Position numbers and translations under genes: made by a program. From the NCBI GenBank assembly GCA_040754425.1, contig JBFMCR010000014.1, positions 1 to 64,000 on the forward strand: a stretch of 64,000 nt of DNA. The letters are read 5' to 3'. Positions within the stretch are counted from its first letter, which is position 1. Each line of letters opens with the position of its first letter. The notes under the pieces were generated by a model. That model saw only the letters and a program-made list of their open reading frames with translations, did no database searches and was not told where the DNA came from. This stretch comes from UBA6918 sp040754425. GTDB lineage: Bacteria; Pseudomonadota; Gammaproteobacteria; Burkholderiales; Thiobacillaceae. This document shows, in pieces, positions 30,145 through 38,242 of this stretch.

Positions 30145-31107
30145 ATGCGCATCGTTTTGATTACCCCTTATGGCGCCGAGCAGCGCGGCGGCAACTGGCA
30201 CACCGCCGCGCGCTGGACGGGTTTTCTGCGCGACGCCGGCTACGAGGTCGAAGTCGCCACCGAATGGGACGGCGCCCCGGCCGACCTCATGATCGCGCTG
30301 CACGCGCGGCGCAGCTTCAAGTCCATCCTGGCCTTCGCAAAACGCCATCCCAGCCGCCCGCTGATCGTGGTGCTGACCGGCACCGATCTTTATCGCGACA
30401 TCCGCGGCGATGCCGATGCCCGGACCTCGCTCGATCTCGCGCACCGGCTGGTAGTCCTGCAGGGACGCGGGGTGAACGAGCTCGAACCCGAGCACGCGGC
30501 CAAGACCCGCGTCGTCTACCAGTCCGCGCCCGAAATTTCCCGCCGACAGCGATCCGATGACACCTTCCGCGTGCTGGTGGTGGGCCACCTGCGCGAGGAA
30601 AAGGACCCGTTCCGCGCCGCCCTGGCGAGCGCCTACCTGCCGGAACAGTCGCGCGCCCAGGTCGTGCATCTGGGACGGGCGCTGTCCGGGGAGATGGCAC
30701 GGACTGCGCGTTTCGTCGAAAGCAAACTGCCGCGCTACCGCTGGCTGGGAGAACAGACGCATGAAGCCGTCATGGGGCAGTTTGCCCGCGCCGACCTGCT
30801 GGTGGTGAGTTCGCTCATGGAAGGCGGCGCCAACGTCATCTGCGAGGCGCTGGCTGCCGGCGTGCCGGTGATCGCCTCGGACATTCCCGGCAACATCGGC
30901 ATGCTGGGCGACGATTATCCCGGCTACTACCCGCTCGAGGACGAGCGCCGTCTCGCGCAAATGATTTCGCACGCGGAAAACGATTCCGGGTTTTATGCCG
31001 AACTGCTCAGGGCGTGCAGAAGCCGCCGTGCGCTGATGACGCCGCAACGAGAGGCCTCATCGGTCAGGCAACTGGTGGGGGAGTTCGAGGCACACTCTGG
31101 CCTGTAG
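30145..31107 (+). CDS. SenB/TIGR04348-like glycosyltransferase (putative selenosugar synthase)
   Basis: A 320-residue GT-B glycosyltransferase (group 1 fold). The N-terminal domain has MRIVLITPYGAEQRGGNWHTAARW, LMIALHARRSFKSI, IVVLTGTDLYRDI and RVVYQSA. The C-terminal Rossmann domain has VLVVGHLREEKDPFRA and VVSSLMEGGANVICEALAAGVPVIASD. These run in the order of the TIGR04348 family, which includes SenB, shown to join selenophosphate to a sugar in selenoneine biosynthesis. The expected partners (SenA, and SenC/SelD) are not in this window, so the function is inferred. The frame is open from 30127; ATG 30145 is chosen from the family N-terminus. There is no clear Shine-Dalgarno, and it is a single gene. 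Confidence 0.7.
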   Translation: MRIVLITPYGAEQRGGNWHTAARWTGFLRDAGYEVEVATEWDGAPADLMIALHARRSFKSILAFAKRHPSRPLIVVLTGTDLYRDIRGDADARTSLDLAHRLVVLQGRGVNELEPEHAAKTRVVYQSAPEISRRQRSDDTFRVLVVGHLREEKDPFRAALASAYLPEQSRAQVVHLGRALSGEMARTARFVESKLPRYRWLGEQTHEAVMGQFARADLLVVSSLMEGGANVICEALAAGVPVIASDIPGNIGMLGDDYPGYYPLEDERRLAQMISHAENDSGFYAELLRACRSRRALMTPQREASSVRQLVGEFEAHSGL

Positions 31108-31118
31108 CCGACCGAGAG

Positions 31119-31145
31119 CGCGCCCCGCCGATTCAGCGGGGCGCG
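31119..31145. terminator. GC-rich hairpin between convergent genes
   Basis: CGCGCCCCGC and GCGGGGCGCG form a perfect 10-bp stem with a 7-nt loop, 11 bp after the SenB-like stop and 8 bp before the stop of the DUF3365 gene. It has no T run, so terminator activity is likely but weaker than canonical. Confidence 0.65.
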
Positions 31146-31152
31146 GGGCGCA

Positions 31153-31731
31153 TTACAGCGGGCGCCTGATGGAAACGATGCCGCGCACCATGCCGGGACC
31201 ATAGCCCGTGGCCTTGTCGTGCGGATATTCTGCCGCGAGCTTGGCCTTGATGCCGTCGGCAATATTCGCGCCGTGGCAGGTCAGGCACACTTGCTGGGTC
31301 ACCAAGGCCTTGGCATAGCGGAATTCCTTGCCGCCGGAGGTTTTCACGACCTGCCAGGTGTCTAAGGTTTCGGGTTTCTCGCCAGCAGCCAGGCGCTTTT
31401 CCAGCGCGGCCTGGGCCTCGGCTTCCCAGGCATCGGGCACGCCATTGGGATTGCGGTTTTTGGGACTGACACGCTTCACCTCGAAGCCGGAAGACCTGGA
31501 CAGCGAGGCGGCGATGGCGGGCGCCTTTTCCTTGCACACGGCAATGCTCTCCGCCGGGCCATTGGCTTCCAGCGACTTCTTCAGTTCACCGCCCAGTTGC
31601 TTGATCAGCGAGCCCGCGGTCTTGCGCGCATCGTCGGCCATGGCGGCCTGCTGCTCGGCGCTGGGATCGCTGGCGCAACCGGATGCAAAAAACATGGGCA
31701 ACATGGCCGCAGCGAGATTGATCTTCTTCAT
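31153..31731 (-). CDS. DUF3365 (Tll0287-like) haem lipoprotein
   Basis: A 192-residue exported lipoprotein. Signal peptide with lipobox F-A-S-G-C at about residues 15-19; mature protein starts at Cys19. An alpha/beta sensor-type domain (IAVCKEKAPAIAASLSRSSGFEVKRVSPKNRNPNGVPDAWE) is followed by a c-type haem motif V-C-L-T-C-H (CLTCH at about 151-155) and the C-terminal YGPGMVRGIVSIRRPL. The DUF3365 fold resembles PAS/GAF-type sensors and the family is common in respiratory gene neighbourhoods, so it may sense redox or carry electrons in the periplasm. AAGGAGATATGG supports the start. It is convergent with the SenB-like gene. Confidence 0.83.
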   Translation of the reverse strand: MKKINLAAAMLPMFFASGCASDPSAEQQAAMADDARKTAGSLIKQLGGELKKSLEANGPAESIAVCKEKAPAIAASLSRSSGFEVKRVSPKNRNPNGVPDAWEAEAQAALEKRLAAGEKPETLDTWQVVKTSGGKEFRYAKALVTQQVCLTCHGANIADGIKAKLAAEYPHDKATGYGPGMVRGIVSIRRPL

Positions 31732-31815
31732 CCATATCTCCTTGTCTGTTTATGGGTAGTACATTCTAACCAGACAATTTAGGCAGACGGAAGAAAAATC
31801 ACTGCGGCAGGCAGC

Positions 31816-32415
31816 CTAGAAAAGAACGCCCTGCGCCAGTATCTGTCTCACCGGCGAAAAGCTCCGCCGGTGCTCGGGACAGGGGCCATGCCGTTTGAGC
31901 GCCTTGAGGTGGGCCGCGGTGCCGTAGCCCTTGTGGCCGGCAAAGCCGTACTGCGGGTAGCGCAGGTGCAATTCACGCATGGCGGCATCGCGCGCGGTCT
32001 TGGCCAGGATGGAGGCGGCGCAGATCGCCTGCACCCTGGCATCGCCCTCGACGATGGCGCGCGAGGGATAGTCCCAGTCCGGGCAGCGGTTGCCGTCCAC
32101 CCACACCGCCTGCGGCCGCACCCCGAGGCCGGCCACGGCCCGCTGCATGGCCAGCATGGTCGCCTGCAGGATGTTGAGGCGGTCGATTTCCTCGACCGTC
32201 GAATAGGCAACGGACCACGCCAGGCTTTCCGCCTTGATGACGAAGGCCAGGCGCTCGCGTGTTTTTTCGGCAAGCTTCTTGGAATCGTCGAGCCCGGCAA
32301 TGGGTTTGGCAGGATCGAGCATGACGGCGGCGGCATACACCGCTCCGGCCAGCGGGCCGCGCCCCGCTTCATCCACCCCGGCGAGACCGGGGGGCATTTC
32401 CATGTCCGGCAACAT
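31816..32415 (-). CDS. rnhB: Ribonuclease HII
   Basis: A 199-residue nuclease removing ribonucleotides and RNA:DNA primers. The D-E-x-G catalytic motif is in GVDEAGRGPLAGAVYAAAV (Asp15, Glu16 region), with further acidic residues in GDARVQAICAASILAKTARD. A family C-terminus HKGYGTAAHLKALKRHGPCPEHRRSF follows. Length matches E. coli (198). Start M1 at 32415 gives MLPDMEM; M5/M6 are alternatives. It is divergent from nrdJ (53 bp). Confidence 0.96.
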   Translation of the reverse strand: MLPDMEMPPGLAGVDEAGRGPLAGAVYAAAVMLDPAKPIAGLDDSKKLAEKTRERLAFVIKAESLAWSVAYSTVEEIDRLNILQATMLAMQRAVAGLGVRPQAVWVDGNRCPDWDYPSRAIVEGDARVQAICAASILAKTARDAAMRELHLRYPQYGFAGHKGYGTAAHLKALKRHGPCPEHRRSFSPVRQILAQGVLF

Positions 32416-32468
32416 TGTTCTCCCTTCGGAATGCTGTCATCTTAACGGTAAACGGCTAATCTGAAGAC

Positions 32469-34235
32469 ATGAATAACGACCCTTTTTCCTGTGACATCTC
32501 GCGCCATATCTGGGATGCGAAATACCGCTACCGCGATGCCGGCAAGGTGAAGGACGCCACGGTGGAGGACACCTGGCGCCGCGTGGCGCGCGCACTGGCC
32601 GGCGTCGAGGCCGACGGCCGGACTCGATGGGAACGGCGCTTCTACACGGCGCTGGAGGATTTCCGCTTCCTGCCCGGCGGCCGCATCCTCGCCGGCGCCG
32701 GCACCGGCCATCGCGTCACCCTGTTCAACTGTTTCGTCATGGGCCGCATCGAGGATTCCCTTGACGGCATCTTCGATGCGCTGAAGGAAGGCGCGCTCAC
32801 CATGCAGCAGGGCGGCGGCGTGGGCTACGACTTTTCCACCCTGCGTCCTGCCGGCACACCGGCTGCGGGGGTGGGCGTCACCGCCTCGGGCCCGGTGTCC
32901 TTCATGCATATCTGGGACGCGATGTGCGCCACCATCCTCTCCACCGGCGCACGCCGCGGCGCCATGATGGCAACGCTCCGCTGCGACCACCCCGACATCT
33001 TCGAATTCGTGCGCGCCAAGCGCGACCCCGCGAAGCTCAGGCATTTCAATTTGTCGGTGCTGGTCAGCGACGCCTTCATGCAGGCGATAAGGCAAGATGC
33101 CGACTGGCCGCTGGCATTCCCCGCCGCAGGCGAGCCCGGCTCCCGCGTGTACCGCATCGTGCGCGCGCGCGAACTGTGGAACGAGATCATGGCGGCGACC
33201 TACGACTACGCCGAACCGGGCGTGCTGTTCATCGACCGCATCAACGCGCTGAACAACCTCTGGTACGCCGAACGGCTTGCCGCCACCAACCCATGCGGCG
33301 AAATCCCGCTGCCGCCCTACGGCGCCTGCGACCTGGGTTCGCTCAACCTCACGCGCTTCGTGCGCGCCCCCTTCGAATCGGGAGCTGCACTCGATTTCGC
33401 CGCGCTGGAAGAAACCACGGCGTTCGCCGTGCGCATGCTCGACAACGTCTGCGACCTCTCGCGCTTTCCCCTGGAACGGCAGGCGCAGGCGGTGCGCGCC
33501 ACGCGCCGCATCGGCCTCGGTTTCACCGGCCTGGGCAATGCCCTCATCATGTTGGGCCTGCGCTACGACAGCGCCGAGGCCAGGCAGATGGCGTCCGGCA
33601 TCATGCAGCGCATTTGCGAAACCGCCTACCGCACCTCCATCGAACTGGCGCGCGAAAAGGGCAGCTTCCCGCTGCTCAATCGCGAGAAACATCTGCAGGG
33701 CGAATTCATCCGCAACCTCCCGCAAGACATCCGCAGCGGCATCGCGCAGCACGGCATCCGCAACTCCCACCTCACCGCGATCGCGCCGACCGGCACCATC
33801 AGCCTGCTCGCCAACAACGTGTCGAGCGGACTCGAACCCGTGTTCCAGTACGACTACCGCCGGCGCATCCATGAAATGGACGGGCAGTTGCACGAGTATG
33901 CGGTCAGCGACTATGCCTATGCGCTGTATCGCAGGCTGCGCGGCGCCGATGCCCCCTTGACGCCGGCTTTCGTCACCGCCGGGGAAATCTCGCCCTTCCG
34001 CCACCTCGACATGCAGGCGGCGCTGCAGCCCTGGGTGGACAACGCCATTTCCAAGACCATCAACATCCCGGCGGACTATGCCTTCGAGGAATTCCAGTCG
34101 ATCTACCAGTACGCCCACGAGCATGGGCTAAAGGGCTGCACCACCTACCGCCCCAATCCCGTCACCGGCCAGGTGCTGGTGCAAGAGCCGGAAGCGGCTT
34201 CGCACTGCTGCTCGGTCGAGCGCGAAGCGGATTGA
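32469..34235 (+). CDS. nrdJ: Adenosylcobalamin-dependent (class II) ribonucleotide reductase
   Basis: A 588-residue enzyme making deoxyribonucleotides with a B12 radical, so it needs neither O2 nor a diiron subunit. Evidence: FLPGGRILAGAG, F-N-C-F (first redox Cys, about residue 88), TLRCDHPDIFEFVRAKRD, ATNPCGEIPLPPYGACDLGSLNL (NPCGE with the thiyl Cys and catalytic Glu), APTGTISLLANNVSSGLEP (phosphate loop), and a C-terminal C-C pair in HCCSVEREAD. There is no ATP cone and no Zn-binding tail, so this is the short NrdJ form. The promoter must be in the 53-bp gap to rnhB; no B12 riboswitch fits there. Confidence 0.93.
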   Translation: MNNDPFSCDISRHIWDAKYRYRDAGKVKDATVEDTWRRVARALAGVEADGRTRWERRFYTALEDFRFLPGGRILAGAGTGHRVTLFNCFVMGRIEDSLDGIFDALKEGALTMQQGGGVGYDFSTLRPAGTPAAGVGVTASGPVSFMHIWDAMCATILSTGARRGAMMATLRCDHPDIFEFVRAKRDPAKLRHFNLSVLVSDAFMQAIRQDADWPLAFPAAGEPGSRVYRIVRARELWNEIMAATYDYAEPGVLFIDRINALNNLWYAERLAATNPCGEIPLPPYGACDLGSLNLTRFVRAPFESGAALDFAALEETTAFAVRMLDNVCDLSRFPLERQAQAVRATRRIGLGFTGLGNALIMLGLRYDSAEARQMASGIMQRICETAYRTSIELAREKGSFPLLNREKHLQGEFIRNLPQDIRSGIAQHGIRNSHLTAIAPTGTISLLANNVSSGLEPVFQYDYRRRIHEMDGQLHEYAVSDYAYALYRRLRGADAPLTPAFVTAGEISPFRHLDMQAALQPWVDNAISKTINIPADYAFEEFQSIYQYAHEHGLKGCTTYRPNPVTGQVLVQEPEAASHCCSVEREAD

Positions 34236-34243
34236 TTTTGATA

Positions 34244-34309
34244 ACAGGGAGGATAGGGGAGGTAAAGGAGGAAGAATGTTTCCTCCCTTATCCTCTCGTC
34301 CCTCCCTGT
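34244..34309. repeat. Dispersed intergenic inverted repeat, GGGAGG type (copy D)
   Basis: ACAGGGAGG (34244-34252) and CCTCCCTGT (34301-34309) are perfect outer arms, with interior GGGGAGG / TCCTCCC segments able to extend the stem. The segment CCTCTCGTCCCTCCCTGT matches copy A apart from one extra C. It lies between the convergent nrdJ and lpxB. Confidence 0.78.
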
Positions 34310-34336
34310 AAAAGCTTTTTATGGGGTGTCGGTTTT

Positions 34337-35467
34337 TTACAGCAGGTAGGGCTCCAGCGCCTGGGCGATGCGCTCGCCGGCATTGCAGCGCAGGGTTTCG
34401 TGCAGGGTGCGGAATTCTGCCGCCAGGGCGGCGCACTTTTCCGGCGAGTCCAGCCAGTCCAGCACGGCCTGTGCGAGCTTGTCCGGGGTGGCGTTTTCCT
34501 GCAGCAGTTCGGGCACGGCAAAGCGCCCGAGCAGGATGTTGGGCAGGCCGACATAGGGCAGATAGAGCTTGCGCCGCGCGATCCAGGCGGTGACGGCGGG
34601 CACCTTGTAGGTGATGACCATGGGTTTTTTCAGGAGCGCCGCCTCCAGGCTGGCCGTGCCGGAAGCCAGCACCACCACGTCCGCCGCAGTCATGACTGCA
34701 TGCGACCGGCCGGAGAGCACCGTGACCGGCAAACCGGAAACTGCGGCCCGTTCGCGCAACCGCGATTCCAACGCATCGGTCGCGGCCGGGATCAGGAACT
34801 GCGCTGATGGCCTGCTAGCCAGAATGCGCTTTGCCGCTTCGAGCATGAGCGGCGCCAGGCGCTCGACCTCGCCGCGGCGCGAGCCTGGCAAAAGCGCGAT
34901 CACCGGGCCAGAAGCCTCGATACCCAACTCCTGCCTGGCCGCCGACGTGTCGGGTTCCGGCGGCAGGCGGTCGGCCATGGGGTGGCCGACATAGCTCACC
35001 GGAATGCCGGCCTGTCGGTAGATTTCCTCCTCGAAAGGGAACACCACCAGCATGTGCGAAACGGATTGCCTGATCTTGCGGATGCGCTCTGCCCTCCAGG
35101 CCCAGATCGAGGGGCTGACGAAATGCACGGTGGGAATGCCGGCCGCCTTGAGCCTGGCTTCGACGCCGAAATTGAAATCGGGCGCATCGATGCCGACGAA
35201 GACGCGCGGACGGCTGACTAGGAAATGCGCGACGATTTCGCGCCGCAATCTCAAGAGGTCCGGCAGGTGCTTGAGCACCTCGACATAGCCGTTGACCGAC
35301 AGGCGCTCACAGGGTGCCAGCGCCTGCGCGCCTGCTTCGACCATGTGCGGCCCGGCGATGCCTTCGAATTGCAGCGACGGATGGCGTGACTTGAGCGCCC
35401 GGATCAGTTCCGCGCCGAGCAGGTCGCCGGAAGCCTCGCCAGCGATGAGTCCGACAGTGTCGGTCAT
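34337..35467 (-). CDS. lpxB: Lipid-A-disaccharide synthase
   Basis: A 376-residue GT-B enzyme condensing UDP-2,3-diacylglucosamine and lipid X to the tetra-acyl disaccharide of lipid A, at the inner membrane. Signatures: IAGEASGDLLGAELI at the N-terminus, FVGIDAPDFNF, HFVSPSIWAWR, YVGHPMADRLP, IALLPGSRRGEVERLAPLM and ASGTASLEAALLKKPMVITYK. The length is canonical. The start overlaps the lpxA stop by 4 nt (ATGA). It is the last gene of the envelope block and converges with nrdJ. Confidence 0.97.
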   Translation of the reverse strand: MTDTVGLIAGEASGDLLGAELIRALKSRHPSLQFEGIAGPHMVEAGAQALAPCERLSVNGYVEVLKHLPDLLRLRREIVAHFLVSRPRVFVGIDAPDFNFGVEARLKAAGIPTVHFVSPSIWAWRAERIRKIRQSVSHMLVVFPFEEEIYRQAGIPVSYVGHPMADRLPPEPDTSAARQELGIEASGPVIALLPGSRRGEVERLAPLMLEAAKRILASRPSAQFLIPAATDALESRLRERAAVSGLPVTVLSGRSHAVMTAADVVVLASGTASLEAALLKKPMVITYKVPAVTAWIARRKLYLPYVGLPNILLGRFAVPELLQENATPDKLAQAVLDWLDSPEKCAALAAEFRTLHETLRCNAGERIAQALEPYLL

Positions 35468-36234
35468 CTGATGATGCCGCGTTCGGCCCTGCGCAGGAAA
35501 TTGGTCAGCAGATCGACTTCGGTTTTGCCCATGGCATCGAGCTGCTCCAGCGCTTCCTGCAGGGTCAGGCCGTCGCGATAAAGCGTCTTGTAGGCGCGCT
35601 TCAAGGTGGCGATCTGTTCGGGCGTGAAGCCGCGGCGCTTCAGGCCTTCGCTGTTGATGCCATGCGGCTTGGCCGGCTGTCCGGCCGCCGTGACATAGGG
35701 CGGGATGTCCTTGTAGACGATGGTGCCGCCGCCGGTGATGACGTGGGCGCCGATCTTGCAGAACTGGTGCACCGCGGTAAGCCCGCCGAGGATGGCATGG
35801 TCGCCGATTTCCACATGTCCGGCGAGCGTGGTGTTGTTGGCCATGACCGTGTGGTCGCCGACGATGCAGTCGTGCGCGACGTGCACGTAGGCCATGACCC
35901 AGTTGTGGCTGCCGACGCGGGTCACGCCCGCATCCTGCGCGGTGCCGATGTTGAAGGTGCAGAATTCGCGGATGGTGTTATGGTCGCCGATTTCCAGGCG
36001 CGTCGGCTCGCCGGCGTATTTCTTGTCCTGCGGAATTTCACCCAGCGAGACGAACTGGAAAATGCGATTGTGCTTGCCGATGCGGGTATGGCCGGTGATG
36101 ACGGCATGTGCGCCGACGGTCGAGCCCTCTCCGATTTCGACGTGCGAACCGATGACGGCGTAGGGGCCGACCTTTACGCCCCTGGCGAGTTTGGCACCTT
36201 CCTCGATGATGGCGGTGGAGTGTACCTGCGGCAT
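35464..36234 (-). CDS. lpxA: UDP-N-acetylglucosamine acyltransferase
   Basis: A 256-residue enzyme that starts lipid A synthesis by acylating UDP-GlcNAc. The N-terminal two-thirds is a left-handed beta helix of hexapeptide repeats; the catalytic His lies near YVHVAHDCIVGDHTVMAN (about residue 122). The C-terminal helices contain HGINSEGLKRRGFTPEQIATLKRAYK. The start ATG at 36234 overlaps the fabZ stop by one base (TGATG). The frame continues upstream into fabZ, but that is only read-through. Confidence 0.97.
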   Translation of the reverse strand: MPQVHSTAIIEEGAKLARGVKVGPYAVIGSHVEIGEGSTVGAHAVITGHTRIGKHNRIFQFVSLGEIPQDKKYAGEPTRLEIGDHNTIREFCTFNIGTAQDAGVTRVGSHNWVMAYVHVAHDCIVGDHTVMANNTTLAGHVEIGDHAILGGLTAVHQFCKIGAHVITGGGTIVYKDIPPYVTAAGQPAKPHGINSEGLKRRGFTPEQIATLKRAYKTLYRDGLTLQEALEQLDAMGKTEVDLLTNFLRRAERGIIR

Positions 36235-36677
36235 CACATGTTCCTGAGTGCGGCCATCATTTCCGCCTCGGCCACCACTTCGCCGTCGACCTCTGCACGG
36301 GTGGAGTATTTCCAGATACCGCGCATGTTGCGCAGGACTTCGGCCTTGAGTATCAGTTGATCGCCGGGCATGACCGGTTTCTTGAAACGCGCGCCGTCGA
36401 TGCCGGCGAAATACACCACGGAATTCTCGTCCGGCACCTTGTTCTCGGTGACATAGGAAAGCACCGCCGCGGCCTGCGCCAGCGCCTCCAGTATCAGTAC
36501 GCCGGGCATCACCGGATGATGCGGGAAATGGCCGGGAAAGTACGGCTCGTTCATGGTCACGTTCTTGAGCGCGACGATGCGCTTGCCGGCCTCGCATTCG
36601 AGCACACGGTCCACTAGCAGAAACGGATAGCGGTGCGGCAGGTGCCGCATGACTTCCAGTATGTCCATGAATGCCAT
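36234..36677 (-). CDS. fabZ: 3-hydroxyacyl-ACP dehydratase FabZ
   Basis: A 147-residue hot-dog-fold enzyme dehydrating beta-hydroxyacyl-ACP in fatty acid synthesis. Motifs: LPHRYPFLLVDRVLE, and the active-site His in HFPHHPVMPGVLILEALAQAA with the catalytic Glu in that helix. It sits between lpxD and lpxA, the standard place in Gram-negative lipid A clusters, where it balances acyl supply. It starts with ATG at 36677, 2 bp after the lpxD stop. Confidence 0.97.
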   Translation of the reverse strand: MAFMDILEVMRHLPHRYPFLLVDRVLECEAGKRIVALKNVTMNEPYFPGHFPHHPVMPGVLILEALAQAAAVLSYVTENKVPDENSVVYFAGIDGARFKKPVMPGDQLILKAEVLRNMRGIWKYSTRAEVDGEVVAEAEMMAALRNM

Positions 36678-36679
36678 GA

Positions 36680-37711
36680 TTATTTCTTTCCTTCCAGTTC
36701 CGAGATTCGTTTTTCCAAGTCCTTGATGCGGCCGACGAGTTTATCAAGGCTGCGCAGGTGTGCGGCGTTCCTGAGCCATTCGCCATGCTCCGAAAAGGGC
36801 AGCGCCGAGGTGTAGGTGCCGGCTTTGGTCAATGATTTCGTGATCAGCGTGTTGGTGGAGATGCGCACGCCGTCGGCGATCTCGATGTGGCCGAAAATCA
36901 TGGCCGCGCCGCCGATCATGCAGTGCCTGCCGATTTTCGCGCTGCCGGCGATGCCGGTGCAGGCGGCGATCGCGGTATGCGCGCCTATCCTCACGTTGTG
37001 CGCGACCTGGATCAGATTGTCGAGCTTCACCCCCTCCTCGATCACCGTATCGTCCAGCGTACCCCGGTCTATGGTGGTGCCGGCGCCCACCTCGACATCG
37101 TCGCCGAGTACCACGCGCCCCACCTGAGGGATTTTTACCCAGCGTCCCCGGTCGTCGGCGAAGCCGAAGCCGTCGGAGCCGATGACACAGCCGCTATGCA
37201 GAATCACGCGGTTGCCTACCACGCAATGACGGTAAATGGTCACGTTCGCATGCAGCAGGCAATCGTCGCCCAGCGTGACGTACTCGCCGACTACGCTGTT
37301 CGGCCCCACGATGCTGCGTTCCCCGACTACCGCCCCTTCGCAGACCACTGCGCCCGCGCCGACGGTTGCCGTCGCCGCCACTTTCGCCTGCGGGTGGATG
37401 AATGCGGTGAAATGTACACCCGGCGCCGGACGCGGCGCGGGATTCAGCAAAGCGGAAACGCGGGCGAAATACAGATAGGGGTTGCCGGCAATGATGCGCG
37501 GCCGCGTGCAGGCATCACGGCCTTCCGGGGGCAGGATCAGCGCAGCCGCCCGTGAGGATGCGATCCCGCGCAGATATTTTGCCTGTGAGACGAAGGCGAT
37601 TTCGCCGTCCCCGGCCCGTTCGACGGGCGCCACGCCGGTAATCCGCACGCCGCTGTCATCCAGCAACTCGCCGCCGAATTGCGCGACTATCTCCGACAGC
37701 GAATAAGACAT
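36680..37711 (-). CDS. lpxD: UDP-3-O-(3-hydroxymyristoyl)glucosamine N-acyltransferase
   Basis: A 343-residue hexapeptide-repeat acyltransferase, the third step of lipid A synthesis. The N-terminal uridine-binding domain (MSYSLSEIVAQFGGELLDDSG, AFVSQAKYL) is followed by the left-handed beta helix with VCEGAVVGERSIVGPNSVVGEYV, the catalytic His region IQVAHNVRIGAHTAIAACTGIAGS, and a C-terminal helix with KRISELEGKK. It lies 12 bp downstream of skp. Confidence 0.97.
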   Translation of the reverse strand: MSYSLSEIVAQFGGELLDDSGVRITGVAPVERAGDGEIAFVSQAKYLRGIASSRAAALILPPEGRDACTRPRIIAGNPYLYFARVSALLNPAPRPAPGVHFTAFIHPQAKVAATATVGAGAVVCEGAVVGERSIVGPNSVVGEYVTLGDDCLLHANVTIYRHCVVGNRVILHSGCVIGSDGFGFADDRGRWVKIPQVGRVVLGDDVEVGAGTTIDRGTLDDTVIEEGVKLDNLIQVAHNVRIGAHTAIAACTGIAGSAKIGRHCMIGGAAMIFGHIEIADGVRISTNTLITKSLTKAGTYTSALPFSEHGEWLRNAAHLRSLDKLVGRIKDLEKRISELEGKK

Positions 37712-37723
37712 CCCGTGCCGGAA

Positions 37724-38221
37724 TTACTTGTCGCCCAAGGCCTTCATCACGCGATCGGTGATGTCGATTTTGGGGTTGAAATAAACCGCCTGCTCCACGA
37801 TCAGGTCGAACTTGTCGGTCTTGGCGATATCCAGGATGGCCTTGCGCGCCCTTTCCTGAATGACGGCCAGTTCCTGGTTGCGGCGCAAATTGAGGTCCTC
37901 GCGAAACTCGCGGCTTTGCCTCTGGAATTCCCGATTCAGGTTGGCCAGTTCGCGTTCCTTGTTTTTGCGTTCGGCCTCCGGCATGGTCAGGCCATCCTTG
38001 TCGAGCTGCGCCTGCAGATCCCTGGCCTGCTTGGCGATTTTCTGGATTTCCTGTTCGCGCGGCGAGAACTCCCGCTCCAGGTTCTTTTGCGCCTTTATCG
38101 ACAGCGGCGCTTCGCGCAGCAGGCGTTCGGTATTCACAAAGCCAATTTTTTCTGCCAGCGCGGCGCCCGGCATCAGTGCCGGCAGCAGCATTGCCATCAG
38201 GAAAAGAAACGGTTTCTTCAT
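37724..38221 (-). CDS. skp: Skp/OmpH periplasmic chaperone
   Basis: A 165-residue protein with a cleavable signal peptide (MKKPFLFLMAMLLPALMPGAALA). The mature part begins EKIGFVNTERLLREAP and then forms a long charged alpha-helical hairpin (about 50-130). Skp traps unfolded outer-membrane proteins in the periplasm and hands them to BamA, encoded directly upstream. The start ATG at 38221 has a GTGGAGCACCA Shine-Dalgarno; the frame is open to 38242. Confidence 0.94.
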   Translation of the reverse strand: MKKPFLFLMAMLLPALMPGAALAEKIGFVNTERLLREAPLSIKAQKNLEREFSPREQEIQKIAKQARDLQAQLDKDGLTMPEAERKNKERELANLNREFQRQSREFREDLNLRRNQELAVIQERARKAILDIAKTDKFDLIVEQAVYFNPKIDITDRVMKALGDK

Positions 38222-38242
38222 TGGTGCTCCACTCATGTCCAA

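Noticed and set aside
32416..32468. Cobalamin riboswitch ahead of nrdJ
   Set aside because: Only 53 bp separate the divergent starts of rnhB and nrdJ, too short for the riboswitch.
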